The notes beneath the pieces were generated by a model. It did no database searches. It worked only from the letters and a program-made list of their open reading frames with translations, and was not told the origin of the DNA. DNA of 64,000 bases from Butyrivibrio sp. (GTDB lineage: Bacteria > Bacillota > Clostridia > Lachnospirales > Lachnospiraceae): assembly GCA_015056625.1 (NCBI GenBank), contig SVFY01000002.1:1-64000 (forward strand), written 5' to 3'. This document shows, piece by piece, positions 29,066 to 39,805 of this stretch. The position numbers were made by a program, and so were the translations under genes. How positions within the stretch are numbered: position 1 is the stretch's first letter; each line of letters begins with the position of its first letter.

Positions 29066-29367
29066 GCAGAGTTTATCTTTATATCCTTTTAATGGCAGGT
29101 GTTACATATCTCATAAGGGCACTTCCTCTTACACTTATAAGGAAAGAGATAAATAGCAGGTTTATTAGATCTTTTTTGCATTATGTGCCATATGCCACTC
29201 TTGCAGCAATGACATTTCCTGCTATACTAAATGCCACAGATTATCTTATTTCATCACTGATAGGATTTTTGGTAGCACTTGTACTTGCTTTTAATAAAAA
29301 GAGTCTTCTGACAGTGGCAGGCTTTGCTTGTCTTGCTGCGTTTGTGGTAGAACTGTTTTTACACTGA
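29062..29367 (+). CDS. azlD: AzlD domain protein
   Basis: TYLIRALPLTLIRK...YVPYATLAAMTFP. Confidence 0.92.
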   Translation: MSRVYLYILLMAGVTYLIRALPLTLIRKEINSRFIRSFLHYVPYATLAAMTFPAILNATDYLISSLIGFLVALVLAFNKKSLLTVAGFACLAAFVVELFLH

Positions 29368-29404
29368 TGCGTGATGATCATAATTTAGAAATGAGGAAAA
29401 TGAT

Positions 29405-29950
29405 ATGCGTATAGGAATGGGATACGATGTTCATAAGCTCGTTGAGGGCAGAAATCTTATTATTGGAGGTGTGAAGATCCCCTATGAAAAGGGACTTCTT
29501 GGGCACTCTGATGCGGATGTCCTCCTTCATGCTATAATGGATGCAATTTTAGGAGCAGCTGCTCTTGGGGACATTGGTAAGCATTTCCCGGATACCGATC
29601 CTAAATACAAGGGAGCTGACTCCATAATGCTTCTTAAGGAAGTTGCGGATCTTGTAGACAAGGAGCATTATGTTATTGAGAATATTGATGCTACAATAAT
29701 TGCCCAGGCACCTAAGATGAGACCTTTTATTGATGAGATGAGGATCAATATAGCTCAGGCACTTCGGATCTCTTTATCTCAGGTCAATGTCAAGGCCACT
29801 ACTGAGGAGGGACTCGGATTTACCGGATCAGGAGAGGGTATTTCCTCTCAGGCGATATGTCTTTTGACAAGTCCAATGGATGCCTTCAGTGCAGTTTACG
29901 GGGATAATGAACCAGGCTGTAGCAGGTGTCAGGGCTGTGATAGAGGATGA
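29405..29950 (+). CDS. ispF: 2-C-methyl-D-erythritol 2,4-cyclodiphosphate synthase
   Basis: [44 protein letters not shown]. Confidence 0.96.
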   Translation: MRIGMGYDVHKLVEGRNLIIGGVKIPYEKGLLGHSDADVLLHAIMDAILGAAALGDIGKHFPDTDPKYKGADSIMLLKEVADLVDKEHYVIENIDATIIAQAPKMRPFIDEMRINIAQALRISLSQVNVKATTEEGLGFTGSGEGISSQAICLLTSPMDAFSAVYGDNEPGCSRCQGCDRG

Positions 29951-29983
29951 TAGTAGGAAAAAAGATTGCAAGGAGTAATATAA

Positions 29984-31411
29984 ATGGCTGAGAGATTTAG
30001 TTTTTACAATTCACTTACAAGAAATGTTGACGAGTTTGTACCTCATATACCAGGCAAGGTTTCCATGTACACTTGCGGACCAACTGTTTATCACTACGCT
30101 CATATCGGTAATATCAGAACTTACATCATGCAGGATGTCCTTGTGAAGGCCCTTGGCTATGCAGGATATGATGTAAAGAGAGTCATGAACATAACTGATG
30201 TTGGACATCTTTCATCTGATGCGGATACTGGTGAAGACAAGATGCTTGCCGGAGCAAAGAGAGAACACAAGTCTGTTATGGAGATCGCGAAGTTTTACAC
30301 AGATGCTTTCTTTAAGGATTTTGCGGCTGTCGGCAATAAAAAACCAGACGTTATAGAACCTGCAACCAACTGTATTCCTGAGTTTATCCATATGATCGAG
30401 GTGCTGCTGGATAAAGGCTATGCTTACCAGGCAGGTGGAAATATCTATTTTGATACTAGTAAACTTGATGATTACTATGTTTTTTCCTCTGCGATAGAGA
30501 AGGAACAGCTTGAAATTGGTGTCAGGGATGATGTAGAAGAGGATACCAATAAAAAGAATAAGACTGACTTTGTACTTTGGTTTACCAAGTCAAAGTTTGA
30601 AGATCAGGCTCTTAAGTGGGACAGCCCATGGGGAGTTGGCTATCCTGGATGGCACATTGAGTGCTCATGTATCTCCATGAAGCACCTTGGGGAATACATC
30701 GATATCCACTGTGGTGGCGTAGATAATATGTTCCCGCATCATACCAACGAGATAGCTCAGTCCGAGAGCTACCTCGGACATAAGTGGTGCAGCTACTGGT
30801 TCCATTCAAACCACTTAAATGACAGAGCAGGTAAGATGAGTAAGTCAAAGGGCGCTGTTCTTACAGTGTCAGTTCTTCAGGAGAAGGGCTATGACCCTTT
30901 AGTTTACAGATTCTTCTGCCTGCAGTCCCACTACAGAAAGCCACTTGAGTTCTCATTTGAGGCTCTTGATCAGGCAGCTACAGTATTTGATAAGCTTGTT
31001 AAGCGCGTAGCTGAGCTTAAGGATGGCGGTGAAGTTGATGAAGCTGTGAAGAAGAGCTTAGAAGATAAGTTCCTTGACGCTGTTTCTAACGATCTTAACA
31101 CTTCAATGGCAATAACTGTCCTTTATGATGCTCTCAAGGCTGATACCAATGATGCAACAAAGCTTGCACTTGTGGAGAGCTTTGATAAAGTTCTTTCACT
31201 AGACCTTATAGATCATGCTAAAAAGCTTAAAGAAGGCGCTTCTGATGTAGATGCTGAGCTTCTTAAATATATCGAAGAGCAGATTGCGAAAAGAACTGAG
31301 GCCAAGAAGAACAAGGACTTTGCAACTGCTGATGCCATAAGAGATGAGCTTATGCAAAAAGGTATTGAGATCAAGGATACCCGCGAAGGAGTTAAATGGC
31401 AGATAGTTTAA
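29984..31411 (+). CDS. cysS: Cysteinyl-tRNA synthetase
   Basis: MYTCGPTVYHYAHIGN, GWHIECS, KMSKSKGA. Confidence 0.97.
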   Translation: MAERFSFYNSLTRNVDEFVPHIPGKVSMYTCGPTVYHYAHIGNIRTYIMQDVLVKALGYAGYDVKRVMNITDVGHLSSDADTGEDKMLAGAKREHKSVMEIAKFYTDAFFKDFAAVGNKKPDVIEPATNCIPEFIHMIEVLLDKGYAYQAGGNIYFDTSKLDDYYVFSSAIEKEQLEIGVRDDVEEDTNKKNKTDFVLWFTKSKFEDQALKWDSPWGVGYPGWHIECSCISMKHLGEYIDIHCGGVDNMFPHHTNEIAQSESYLGHKWCSYWFHSNHLNDRAGKMSKSKGAVLTVSVLQEKGYDPLVYRFFCLQSHYRKPLEFSFEALDQAATVFDKLVKRVAELKDGGEVDEAVKKSLEDKFLDAVSNDLNTSMAITVLYDALKADTNDATKLALVESFDKVLSLDLIDHAKKLKEGASDVDAELLKYIEEQIAKRTEAKKNKDFATADAIRDELMQKGIEIKDTREGVKWQIV

Positions 31412-31836
31412 ATGAGTATATCAATTTAAGGTTTGGTATTGAGTCCAAGGATATAAGAACCTATTCACCTCTGACGCTGGCGTATATTGGAGATGCGGTT
31501 TTTGACCTTATTATCAGGTCCGTTCTAGTGAACAAGGGCAATACTGCGGTGAACAATCTGCATAAAAAAGCAAGCGCTATTGTTAAAGCACCCACTCAGT
31601 CAAAGATTGCAGCAGCTATAATGGATGACATGACCGAGGAGGAAAGAGATATTTTCAGAAGGGGCAGGAACTCCAAGCCTCACACCAAGGCAAAGAATGC
31701 ATCTGCTATAGAGTATCTTGAAGCTACCGGATTTGAGGCGGTTTTGGGATTTTTGTATCTCAGGGGCGACATGGACCGGATAATGGAACTAATAGTTCTT
31801 GGAGTAGAAAGAGCGGATCTGTCAGATAGTTTGTAA
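31396..31836 (+). CDS. mrnC: Mini-ribonuclease 3
   Basis: LAYIGDAVFDLIIR; position after cysS. Confidence 0.93.
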   Translation: MADSLNEYINLRFGIESKDIRTYSPLTLAYIGDAVFDLIIRSVLVNKGNTAVNNLHKKASAIVKAPTQSKIAAAIMDDMTEEERDIFRRGRNSKPHTKAKNASAIEYLEATGFEAVLGFLYLRGDMDRIMELIVLGVERADLSDSL

Positions 31837-31850
31837 ATTGAGGTTATCCT

Positions 31851-32609
31851 ATGGAAAAAGAAATGAACATTCAGGGGAACGAAGAGAAGATTGAGGGCAG
31901 AAATGCCGTTATCGAGGCTTATCGTTCCGGAAAAACAATAGATAAGATATATATACTTGATGGATGTCAGGACGGTCCTGTTTCAACCATCAGAAGAGAG
32001 GCCAAGAAAAACGGGACTCTCATAAAGTTTGTAAGCAGGGAGCGCCTTGATCAGATGTCAGAAACTGGCAAGCATCAGGGAGTCATCGCTATAGCCGCAG
32101 CCTACAAGTATTCAGAGATGGAAGATATTTTCAACCTGGCAAAACTGCGGAACGAGGATCCATTTGTGTTTATTCTGGACAATATTGAAGATCCCCACAA
32201 TCTCGGTGCTATCATTAGAACAGCCAATCTTTCAGGTGCTCACGGAGTTATCATTCCAAAGAACAGGGCAGTAGGACTTACAGCAACCGTTGCCAAGGCT
32301 TCTGCTGGAGCGCTAAACTACACTCCTGTTGTGAAGGTTACCAATATTGCCAGCACTATAGAAGCTTTGAAAGATAAGGGCCTTTGGTTTGCCTGCGCGG
32401 ATATGGGCGGCACAAGAATGTATGACCTTAACCTTAAGGGACCTATTGGACTTGTTATTGGCAATGAGGGCAGTGGAGTATCAAGACTTGTCAGGGAAAA
32501 GTGTGATATGATCGCATCCATCCCCATGAAGGGTGATATCGATTCACTGAACGCGTCAGTAGCTGCAGGAGTTCTTGCTTTTGAGGTGGTAAGACAAAGG
32601 AGCCTTTGA
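31851..32609 (+). CDS. rlmB: 23S rRNA (guanosine-2'-O-)-methyltransferase RlmB (SpoU family)
   Basis: ILDNIEDPHNLGAIIRTA, VIGNEGSGV, SLNASVAAGV. Confidence 0.94.
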   Translation: MEKEMNIQGNEEKIEGRNAVIEAYRSGKTIDKIYILDGCQDGPVSTIRREAKKNGTLIKFVSRERLDQMSETGKHQGVIAIAAAYKYSEMEDIFNLAKLRNEDPFVFILDNIEDPHNLGAIIRTANLSGAHGVIIPKNRAVGLTATVAKASAGALNYTPVVKVTNIASTIEALKDKGLWFACADMGGTRMYDLNLKGPIGLVIGNEGSGVSRLVREKCDMIASIPMKGDIDSLNASVAAGVLAFEVVRQRSL

Positions 32610-33229
32610 TGAGTGATTTAAGGTTTGACAGCATGGATGATGAACAGCTGATCATTCAGATACATGATGGAGGAAGCAATGAAACTGTTGACTTTATCAT
32701 GAACAAGTACAAGGATCTTGTGAGAAAAAAAGCTGCATCTATGTACATCCTTGGAGCAGACAGAGATGATCTTATCCAGGAGGGGATGATAGGGCTTTTT
32801 AAAGCGGTACGAGATTATGATGCTGGCAGGGATGCCAGCTTTTCAACCTTCGCCGATCTTTGTATATCCAGACAGATGTATTCTGCTATTAAGTCTCTTT
32901 CAAGAAAAAAGCATATGCCCCTTAACAGCTATATTTCAATATATGCCAGTAGAGAGGATTCTGACCAGGGAGGTGATGTATCTCTTGAAGAGATACTTGA
33001 ATCAGATTCAAACCTTATCCCTGAGCAGTACGTACTTGACCAGGAAAACCTAAAGATCCTTGAAGAAAACATCGATAAGGACCTAAGCGAACTGGAGAGG
33101 CAGGTTCTTGACCTTTATATAACCGGTATGAGCATAAAAAAGATAGCTGGAGTTTTAGGCAGAGACGAGAAATCTACGGACAATGCCATGCAGAGAGTAA
33201 GGGCAAAACTCAAGAAGTATCTCAAATAA
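32606..33229 (+). CDS. sigH: RNA polymerase sigma factor SigH-like
   Basis: GADRDDLIQEGMIGLFKAVRDYD, sigma region 4 C-terminus. Confidence 0.9.
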   Translation: MMSDLRFDSMDDEQLIIQIHDGGSNETVDFIMNKYKDLVRKKAASMYILGADRDDLIQEGMIGLFKAVRDYDAGRDASFSTFADLCISRQMYSAIKSLSRKKHMPLNSYISIYASREDSDQGGDVSLEEILESDSNLIPEQYVLDQENLKILEENIDKDLSELERQVLDLYITGMSIKKIAGVLGRDEKSTDNAMQRVRAKLKKYLK

Positions 33230-33320
33230 AAAATGCTTGCTTTGCAGGTGATTGTATGCTATATTTATATAGCTGTTGTAAAACAGTGGTAACTATTGTT
33301 GATTTTTGCAAATCACAGCG

Positions 33321-33366
33321 TCAGGTACTTAAGTGTACTGATGAGATATCTGTCGGAAACAGATAT
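33321..33366 (+). promoter_or_regulatory. Structured rpmE leader with two hairpins
   Basis: TCAGGTAC-ttaa-GTGTACTGA and ATATCTGT-cggaa-ACAGATAT upstream of the L31 RBS. Confidence 0.5.
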
Positions 33367-33396
33367 GATAATTTAGATATAGTGAGGTGAGAAGAT

Positions 33397-33603
33397 ATGA
33401 GACAGGACATCCAGCCAGAATTCCATCAGGCAACAGTTACTTGCAACTGCGGTAACACATTCACTGTTGGATCAACTAAGAGCGAGATCCACGTAGAAAT
33501 TTGCTCAAAGTGCCATCCTTTCTACACAGGAACTCAGAAGGCTACAGCTGCTCGTGGACGTATTGATAAGTTCAACAAGAAATACGGCATGGACAACAAG
33601 TAA
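33397..33603 (+). CDS. rpmE: 50S ribosomal protein L31 (zinc-type)
   Basis: Cys motifs TCNCGNTF and [10 protein letters not shown]. Confidence 0.97.
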   Translation: MRQDIQPEFHQATVTCNCGNTFTVGSTKSEIHVEICSKCHPFYTGTQKATAARGRIDKFNKKYGMDNK

Positions 33604-33632
33604 TTCAAGGTTCATAAGTTTAGTAGAAACTT

Positions 33633-33668
33633 TAGAGGTTGAGGCAATAGCCTCGACCTCTTTTTTTA
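33633..33668 (+). terminator. Terminator after rpmE
   Basis: AGAGGTTGAGGC-aata-GCCTCGACCTCTTTTTTT. Confidence 0.9.
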
Positions 33669-33677
33669 CAATTCAAG

Positions 33678-34682
33678 TTGAGGAAAGCTATGAAGAAACG
33701 TAAGTTAAGACACTATTCCGGAATCGGCGGACAGGCGGTTTTAGAAGGTGTTATGATGAAAAATAAGGACATGTATGCTGTAGCTGTAAGAAAGCCAAAT
33801 GGCGACGTGGCTGTTGAGGTTGATGAGTATCATGGCATCGCCTATGGCAGTAAGCTTCTTAATATACCTTTTGTAAGGGGAGTATTTGTATTTATTGATT
33901 CCCTTATCCTGGGACTTAAGTCTCTTAACTATTCATCATCCTTCTATGAGGAAACTGATGAAAAGCCAAGCAAACTGGATGAAGAGATAGATAAGGTCTC
34001 AAGTGGCCATGAGGACACATTCCTTATGGTAGTTACAACACTTATCTCATTTATATTTGCAATAGCTCTTTTCATGGTACTTCCATATGTTCTTTCAGAA
34101 TTTATTTCGAAGTATGCAAGGAACGAGTCTATTGTGGCCATCATTGAAGGCGTGTTCAGGATCCTGATTTTTATTGTATATATACTTCTGATATCAAGGA
34201 TCAAGGATATCAAGAGGCTCTTTATGTATCATGGTGCTGAGCACAAGTGCATCAACTGCATTGAAAAGGGCAGACCACTTACTGTACACAACGTTAAGCG
34301 CAGCTCAAGACTTCATAAGAGATGCGGAAGCAGCTTTATCTTATTTGTAATGCTAATCAGTATAGTACTGTTCTTCTTTATCAGAGTAGATTCCTACATC
34401 TGGAGAGTTGCAATAAGGATACTTTTGATACCAGTAATATCAGGTATCTCTTACGAGATCATAAGACTTGCAGGTAAGACAGATTTCTTTTTGGTAAGGA
34501 TCATATCAGCTCCAGGGCTGTGGCTTCAGAGACTTACTACCAAGGAACCAGATGAGGACATGATCCGTGTTGCCATCAAATCAGTTGAGGCTGTCTTTGA
34601 CTGGAAGGAGTTCTTACAGGACTCCTTTGGCTACGAGGTAGATGACAGCTGGCTTGAGGACGGAGAAGAGGTTAAGGAGTGA
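33678..34682 (+). CDS. DUF1385 membrane protein
   Basis: GIGGQAVLEGVMMKN, YHGAEHKCINCIE. Confidence 0.93.
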   Translation: MRKAMKKRKLRHYSGIGGQAVLEGVMMKNKDMYAVAVRKPNGDVAVEVDEYHGIAYGSKLLNIPFVRGVFVFIDSLILGLKSLNYSSSFYEETDEKPSKLDEEIDKVSSGHEDTFLMVVTTLISFIFAIALFMVLPYVLSEFISKYARNESIVAIIEGVFRILIFIVYILLISRIKDIKRLFMYHGAEHKCINCIEKGRPLTVHNVKRSSRLHKRCGSSFILFVMLISIVLFFFIRVDSYIWRVAIRILLIPVISGISYEIIRLAGKTDFFLVRIISAPGLWLQRLTTKEPDEDMIRVAIKSVEAVFDWKEFLQDSFGYEVDDSWLEDGEEVKE

Positions 34683-34694
34683 AAAAGGCCACTT

Positions 34695-35534
34695 ATGAAT
34701 TATAAATGTGCCTATGAATTTGGAATAAATGAACTTGAGAAAGCCGGGATTGTTGAAGCTAAGCTTGATGCCCGGCTTCTTTTAGAGCGCATTTGTGGTA
34801 CTGATCACAGCGATCTCTTTGCACACCCGGACAAGGAACTTACGGATAAAGAGCTTTCAGAGTACGAGAAGTTTGTTTCAAGACGAGCAGGGAGAGAGCC
34901 TGTTGCTTACATCCTTGGCCAGTGGGAGTTTATGGGACTTTCCTTTGACGTGTCAGGAGATGTGCTGATCCCTGAGCAGGACAGCGAATTTCTTGTGGAA
35001 GAGGCGCTAAGGCACTGTGAGGATGGTATGAATATTTTAGACCTTTGTACCGGCTCAGGATGTATAGCCCTTAGTATCCTTAAGTTTACCAATGATACCA
35101 GGGCAACCTGTACTGATATTTCGGATAAAGCTCTTTTGATCGCTGAAAAAAATGCAGAAAAGCTTGGGATATCTGAGAGAGCAAGCTTTTTAGAGACAGA
35201 TCTTTTCCCACAAGAGGTTCAGAAGTTCGATCTTATTGTCTCAAATCCGCCCTATATAGCAAGTGATGTCATTGAGACTCTCGCCCCGGAAGTTAAGGAC
35301 TACGAGCCAAGGCTTGCCCTTGATGGGGATGAGGACGGGCTAAGTTTTTATAAAAGGATAGTAGCCAAAGCTCCATCATACCTTTATTCCAGCGGCTATC
35401 TCATTATGGAGATAGGGTTCGATCAGGCGGAAGCTGTAAGGAGGCTCTTAGAAGAAAACGGAAGCTATCATGAAATTGAAGTGGTCAAGGATTTTTCAGG
35501 CAATGACAGAGTGATCAAGGCTTGTTTCTATTAG
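34695..35534 (+). CDS. prmC: Peptide chain release factor N5-glutamine methyltransferase
   Basis: LCTGSGCIALS, VSNPPYI. Confidence 0.96.
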   Translation: MNYKCAYEFGINELEKAGIVEAKLDARLLLERICGTDHSDLFAHPDKELTDKELSEYEKFVSRRAGREPVAYILGQWEFMGLSFDVSGDVLIPEQDSEFLVEEALRHCEDGMNILDLCTGSGCIALSILKFTNDTRATCTDISDKALLIAEKNAEKLGISERASFLETDLFPQEVQKFDLIVSNPPYIASDVIETLAPEVKDYEPRLALDGDEDGLSFYKRIVAKAPSYLYSSGYLIMEIGFDQAEAVRRLLEENGSYHEIEVVKDFSGNDRVIKACFY

Positions 35535-35582
35535 CGGCACAAGGCAAAAACAGCAGGCGATGATCATTTTGGAGGAAAAGAG

Positions 35583-36653
35583 ATGTTTGACAGACTAGAA
35601 GGAATTATCAGAAGATACGAAGATATAAATATGATGCTTGTGGACCCGTCAGTGGTCTCAGATCAGGAAAAATTCAGGAATCTTATGAAGGAGCAGAAGA
35701 ACCTTGAACCAATTGTCAGCTCTTTTACAGAATACAAAAAGTGCAAGCAGACAATAGACGAGAGCCTGTCTCTTCTTGACGAGGAATCCGATCCTGAGAT
35801 GAAGGAAATGTTAAGGCAGGAACTGTCTGACGCCAAGGAGATGCTCCCAAAAATGGAAGAAAAGCTTAAGATACTGCTTCTTCCCAAGGATCCCAACGAC
35901 GAAAAGAACGTTATTGTAGAGATCAGAGCAGGAGTAGGCGGTGATGAAGCCGCACTCTTTGCTGCAGATATGTACAGGCTCTATACAAGATATGCCGAGA
36001 GACAGGGCTGGAAGATCGAGACCATGAGCCTTGAGGATATTGGAATAGGCGGAATCAAGGATGTGAGCTTTATGATCAAGGGTAATGGAGCTTATTCAAG
36101 GCTTAAATTTGAGAGTGGAGTTCACAGAGTACAGAGGATCCCAGCGACAGAATCTGGCGGAAGGATCCATACTTCAGCCATAACAGTTGCTATTATGCCT
36201 GAAGTTGAGGATGTGGCTGTAGAGATAGACTTAAACGATTGTAAATTTGATGTGTTCAGAGCATCTGGAAATGGTGGACAGTGTGTAAATACCACAGACT
36301 CAGCAGTAAGGCTTACTCATATTCCAACGGGTATCGTAATATCCTGTCAGGATGAAAAGAGCCAGCAGCAGAACAAGGCCAAGGCATTAAAGGTATTAAG
36401 AGCCAAGCTTTATGAGATGGAGCAGGAGAGGCAGCACGGGGAAGAGGCAGAGCTAAGAAGGAGCCAGGTAGGTTCAGGCGACAGGTCAGAAAAAATAAGG
36501 ACCTACAACTTCCATCAGGGAAGAGTTACTGACCATCGCATTGGTCTTACGCTTTATAAGATAGATCAGATAATGGACGGGGATATCGATGAAATAATCG
36601 ATGGACTCATCGCTGCAGATCAGGCAGAGAAACTGCTGCAGATGGCGGATTGA
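35583..36653 (+). CDS. prfA: Peptide chain release factor 1
   Basis: [25 protein letters not shown] (GGQ). Confidence 0.97.
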   Translation: MFDRLEGIIRRYEDINMMLVDPSVVSDQEKFRNLMKEQKNLEPIVSSFTEYKKCKQTIDESLSLLDEESDPEMKEMLRQELSDAKEMLPKMEEKLKILLLPKDPNDEKNVIVEIRAGVGGDEAALFAADMYRLYTRYAERQGWKIETMSLEDIGIGGIKDVSFMIKGNGAYSRLKFESGVHRVQRIPATESGGRIHTSAITVAIMPEVEDVAVEIDLNDCKFDVFRASGNGGQCVNTTDSAVRLTHIPTGIVISCQDEKSQQQNKAKALKVLRAKLYEMEQERQHGEEAELRRSQVGSGDRSEKIRTYNFHQGRVTDHRIGLTLYKIDQIMDGDIDEIIDGLIAADQAEKLLQMAD

Positions 36654-36748
36654 TTAAAATTATTTGTTGAAGCGTATTTTTATATGGTGTACAATCAATA
36701 TATAACATGTGATTTATGCGCTGAACTGCGTGATCTTAATGGAGGCTT

Positions 36749-37108
36749 ATGGACGCTGGTTTTAAGTCAGAATTAATTGCATGGGGGGTTGACTGGGATG
36801 AGATTCTGGACAGATTCATGGGCAACGAGGATCTTATCGCCAAGTTTATGTTCAAGTTCCTGGCAGATCAGAACATGAATGACCTGACTAAGTACCTGGC
36901 TGAGGGCAATGTTTCAGAAGCTTTCAAGGCAGTTCATACCCTTAAGGGTGTTGGAGCAAATCTTGGCCTTAAGGGATTTCTTACTCCTGTCTGTGAGCTT
37001 ACGGAGATACTACGAGCTGGCTCCATGGAGGGCTACAAGGAAAAATATGATCAGATAAAGCCAAAATATGATGAACTAATCACTATTTTGACCAAATACA
37101 GCGGCTGA
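36749..37108 (+). CDS. HPt domain protein
   Basis: AVHTLKGVGANLGL phosphotransfer motif. Confidence 0.88.
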   Translation: MDAGFKSELIAWGVDWDEILDRFMGNEDLIAKFMFKFLADQNMNDLTKYLAEGNVSEAFKAVHTLKGVGANLGLKGFLTPVCELTEILRAGSMEGYKEKYDQIKPKYDELITILTKYSG

Positions 37109-37609
37109 TCATAATATATCTGTTTCTATACCATTTGATTCAAGGAAGCTTGGGACATAGTTGTCCCAGGCTTTTTCTGCTTCTTTATCCAGAGTAAAGA
37201 TACTGTAGTTTACACCGGTCGTGATCACTACTTCGCCCGATGAAAACTTAATATTTATTCCAAAAGACACCTGATCCATGGAAATATCGCTGTCAATTGT
37301 CTCAAAAAGAGAAGCTTTTTGCTGGTCGCTAAGACGAAGGATGAATTTGAATCCAAGGGGAGTTTGTCTGCCTTTTATGAGTTCTAAGCAGATAGGACGA
37401 AGTTTTTCCCATTTTGAAAATTCCTCTATGGGACATGCATTATCCTCTTCGTTTGTATTTTTATAAAACTCCTTATGGACCCGTCCATCTATGGTGAATG
37501 TATTATAGGTATCGATGACAACCTCCTCTGTAAGATAATTGTCGAAAAGCTCGCTGGTAAGCAGTTTTGCCATGAAATTCCTTTGCTTTGATACTCTTAT
37601 TGCTATCAT
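37109..37609 (-). CDS. DUF5721-like hypothetical protein
   Basis: MIAIRVSKQRNFMAKLLTSELFDNYLTEEVVIDTYNTFTIDGRVHKEF. Confidence 0.7.
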   Translation of the reverse strand: MIAIRVSKQRNFMAKLLTSELFDNYLTEEVVIDTYNTFTIDGRVHKEFYKNTNEEDNACPIEEFSKWEKLRPICLELIKGRQTPLGFKFILRLSDQQKASLFETIDSDISMDQVSFGINIKFSSGEVVITTGVNYSIFTLDKEAEKAWDNYVPSFLESNGIETDIL

Positions 37610-37766
37610 TATTTCTCCTTGATCTTTTATATCCTGTTCATATGGTAAAAAATCTATTTTTATCCTAAAAAAGTTGTATTTTTATTCAAATTAATAGGCT
37701 ATAATTTAATTGTGCTTTTTTATATTTTAAGCTACAACGAATAAGTTTACTACAAGAGGGCTGTTT

Positions 37767-38786
37767 ATGGCAAAAAGCGTAAGATTAAGAGACATTGCTG
37801 AGAGAGTTGGTGTAAGTACAGTTACTGTTTCCAAGGCTCTTTCAGGCCAAAAGGGAATGAGCGATGCATTAAGAGAGAAGATACATTCCCTTGCCAGTGA
37901 GATGGGATATGTTCCTTCAATATCTCGAAAAACTGACAGTTCCAAGGTGAGTTACACTATTGGTGTGATCATTGCTGAGAAGTACATGAGTGAATTTAGC
38001 GGCTTTTATAATAAACTCCATCAGCAGGTTTCACAGCTGGCTATGGATAGGGGCTGCTTTACCATGCTGGAAGTTGTTTCAGATTCAGCTCAGGAAAGCA
38101 GGCAGATTCCAAGGATCATTTTGGACAAAAAGGTTGAGGGTATTCTGGTCATTGGAAGACTTAAGGAAGAGTACCTTAGGGAAATCAAAAGCCAGAGCGG
38201 TATACCAATGGTTTATCTGGATTTCTGTAACCACACTGGAGATGAGGATGCAGTTGTTTCCGACAGTTATAATGGTTCATACTGCCTGACCAATTATCTG
38301 TTTGAAAAGGGCCACAAAAAGATTGCCTTTGTTGGAACAGTAATGGCATCTGGCGCCATCACCGACAAATATTTTGGCTATAGAAAATCGCTTTTAGAGC
38401 ATGGTGTGGAGTTTAGACAGGATTGGATCATTGATGACAGGGATACTGATAATGGTCCTATGGATTCTTCCAGATTCTTAAGGCTCCCCGATGAGATGCC
38501 CACGGCATTTGTGTGCAACTGCGATCTTACTGCCAGTGTTCTGATCAAGAAGCTTACCGATAAAGGCTATAAGGTTCCAGATGATATATCAGTTGTCGGT
38601 TTTGATAACTTTGTTTATCCAGGAATGTGTGATCTTAAGATCACCACCTATGGAATAGATACCTATGAGATGGGCAGAAATGCAGTCCTTAATCTGATCC
38701 GCAAGATCAGTAAGGAGCGCTATCGCCAGGGCATTATGATCCTGGAAGGACATCTTATTGAGGGTGAGAGCGTAAAAGAGATCTAG
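37767..38786 (+). CDS. LacI family transcriptional regulator
   Basis: VRLRDIAERVGVSTVTVSKALSGQKG HTH and periplasmic-binding-like domain. Confidence 0.94.
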   Translation: MAKSVRLRDIAERVGVSTVTVSKALSGQKGMSDALREKIHSLASEMGYVPSISRKTDSSKVSYTIGVIIAEKYMSEFSGFYNKLHQQVSQLAMDRGCFTMLEVVSDSAQESRQIPRIILDKKVEGILVIGRLKEEYLREIKSQSGIPMVYLDFCNHTGDEDAVVSDSYNGSYCLTNYLFEKGHKKIAFVGTVMASGAITDKYFGYRKSLLEHGVEFRQDWIIDDRDTDNGPMDSSRFLRLPDEMPTAFVCNCDLTASVLIKKLTDKGYKVPDDISVVGFDNFVYPGMCDLKITTYGIDTYEMGRNAVLNLIRKISKERYRQGIMILEGHLIEGESVKEI

Positions 38787-39495
38787 TCTGTTCAATAGAA
38801 TTTCTATAAGTAAAAGAGACTTTCAGGGTAACGTTATTATCAAGAGTAACTTTGCCAAAGGAAGTCTTTTTTACGTGGTTAACATTTACTATTCCGTAAT
38901 CGTTGACAGGACACATCTGTGGAAAGTCGACGCATTGGTCATAGAAGTTTACGATATCCTCGATTATAGAGATCTTACGGCCTTCTGTAAGATAGACGTC
39001 AAGCTCTGACTTTGAAGTCTGGGTTCTGGTGACGCAGATAATATCATCGCCCCTTGCATAGATGGTTTCTTTTTGACCCCTTAGCTCTATTGTTGGGATG
39101 ACTACACCTGTTTTTTCCTTGATGGTGTCGATCATGGCTGTGAGCTCTGCTACCTTAAGGGGCTTATCAAGATAGTAGACGTTTGAGTTTGTGATGCCTG
39201 CCTCTTTGGCGAGCTCTTTGTAGTCTATTGAAGAAGAGCACATGATTATGGGGCGCACAATTCCCACTGCCAGAAGCTTTTTTAACACCTCAAAACCATT
39301 GAAGGCTTCATCAGTCATATCTATAAACAGACCGTGGTACATCTGAGGACGCTGCATAAAAGCCTCTACATTGCCATAGGAATCAATGTAGATGCGTTCA
39401 CCAGTTTCTTTGAAGATGCGGTCGGACTGACGGCCAAGAAGTCTCTCTGTCTGCTTTCTGTCAGCAATGTTGTCATCACAAACTGCTAAATGCAT
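38755..39495 (-). CDS. LytTR response regulator (start trimmed to MHLAVCDDN)
   Basis: Receiver domain plus LytTR C-terminus (NDYGIVNVNHVKK); 3' ends overlap convergently with the lacI-type gene. Confidence 0.88.
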   Translation of the reverse strand: MHLAVCDDNIADRKQTERLLGRQSDRIFKETGERIYIDSYGNVEAFMQRPQMYHGLFIDMTDEAFNGFEVLKKLLAVGIVRPIIMCSSSIDYKELAKEAGITNSNVYYLDKPLKVAELTAMIDTIKEKTGVVIPTIELRGQKETIYARGDDIICVTRTQTSKSELDVYLTEGRKISIIEDIVNFYDQCVDFPQMCPVNDYGIVNVNHVKKTSFGKVTLDNNVTLKVSFTYRNSIEQTRSLLRSHPQ

Positions 39496-39508
39496 AGATA
39501 TCTCCCTT

Positions 39509-39802
39509 TTACATGAATTTGAATTCCAAAGGACTGAAGTGGAGTAGTACAGCGGCAAGGATCTGAAGGATCAGGATGAGAGGCATTCCGAATTTAAAGT
39601 ACCAGTGTTTAGTCTTGTGATGGAAAACTCTCATTCCAAGGATGGATCCTAAGCTTCCGCCGATAAGAGCAATAGCAAAAAGGGTTGCCTCGGGGATACG
39701 AAAAGCGCTGCGCTGAGCTCTTTTCTTATCGATCCCCATGGAGGCAAACCCTATGATATTCATTACTATTAAAAATCCTGCAAGATAGAAGATGGATTTC
39801 AT
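39509..39802 (-). CDS. DUF1294 family membrane protein
   Basis: GFASMGIDKKRAQRSAFRIPEATLFAIALIGGSLGSILGMRVFHHKTKHWYF. Confidence 0.92.
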   Translation of the reverse strand: MKSIFYLAGFLIVMNIIGFASMGIDKKRAQRSAFRIPEATLFAIALIGGSLGSILGMRVFHHKTKHWYFKFGMPLILILQILAAVLLHFSPLEFKFM

Positions 39803-39805
39803 TTA

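Noticed and set aside
33338-33366. CTGATGAG...GGAAAC resembles hammerhead ribozyme core motifs
   Set aside because: The GAAA lies inside the loop of a simple hairpin (ATATCTGT-cggaa-ACAGATAT); no stem II forms between CTGATGA and GAAA
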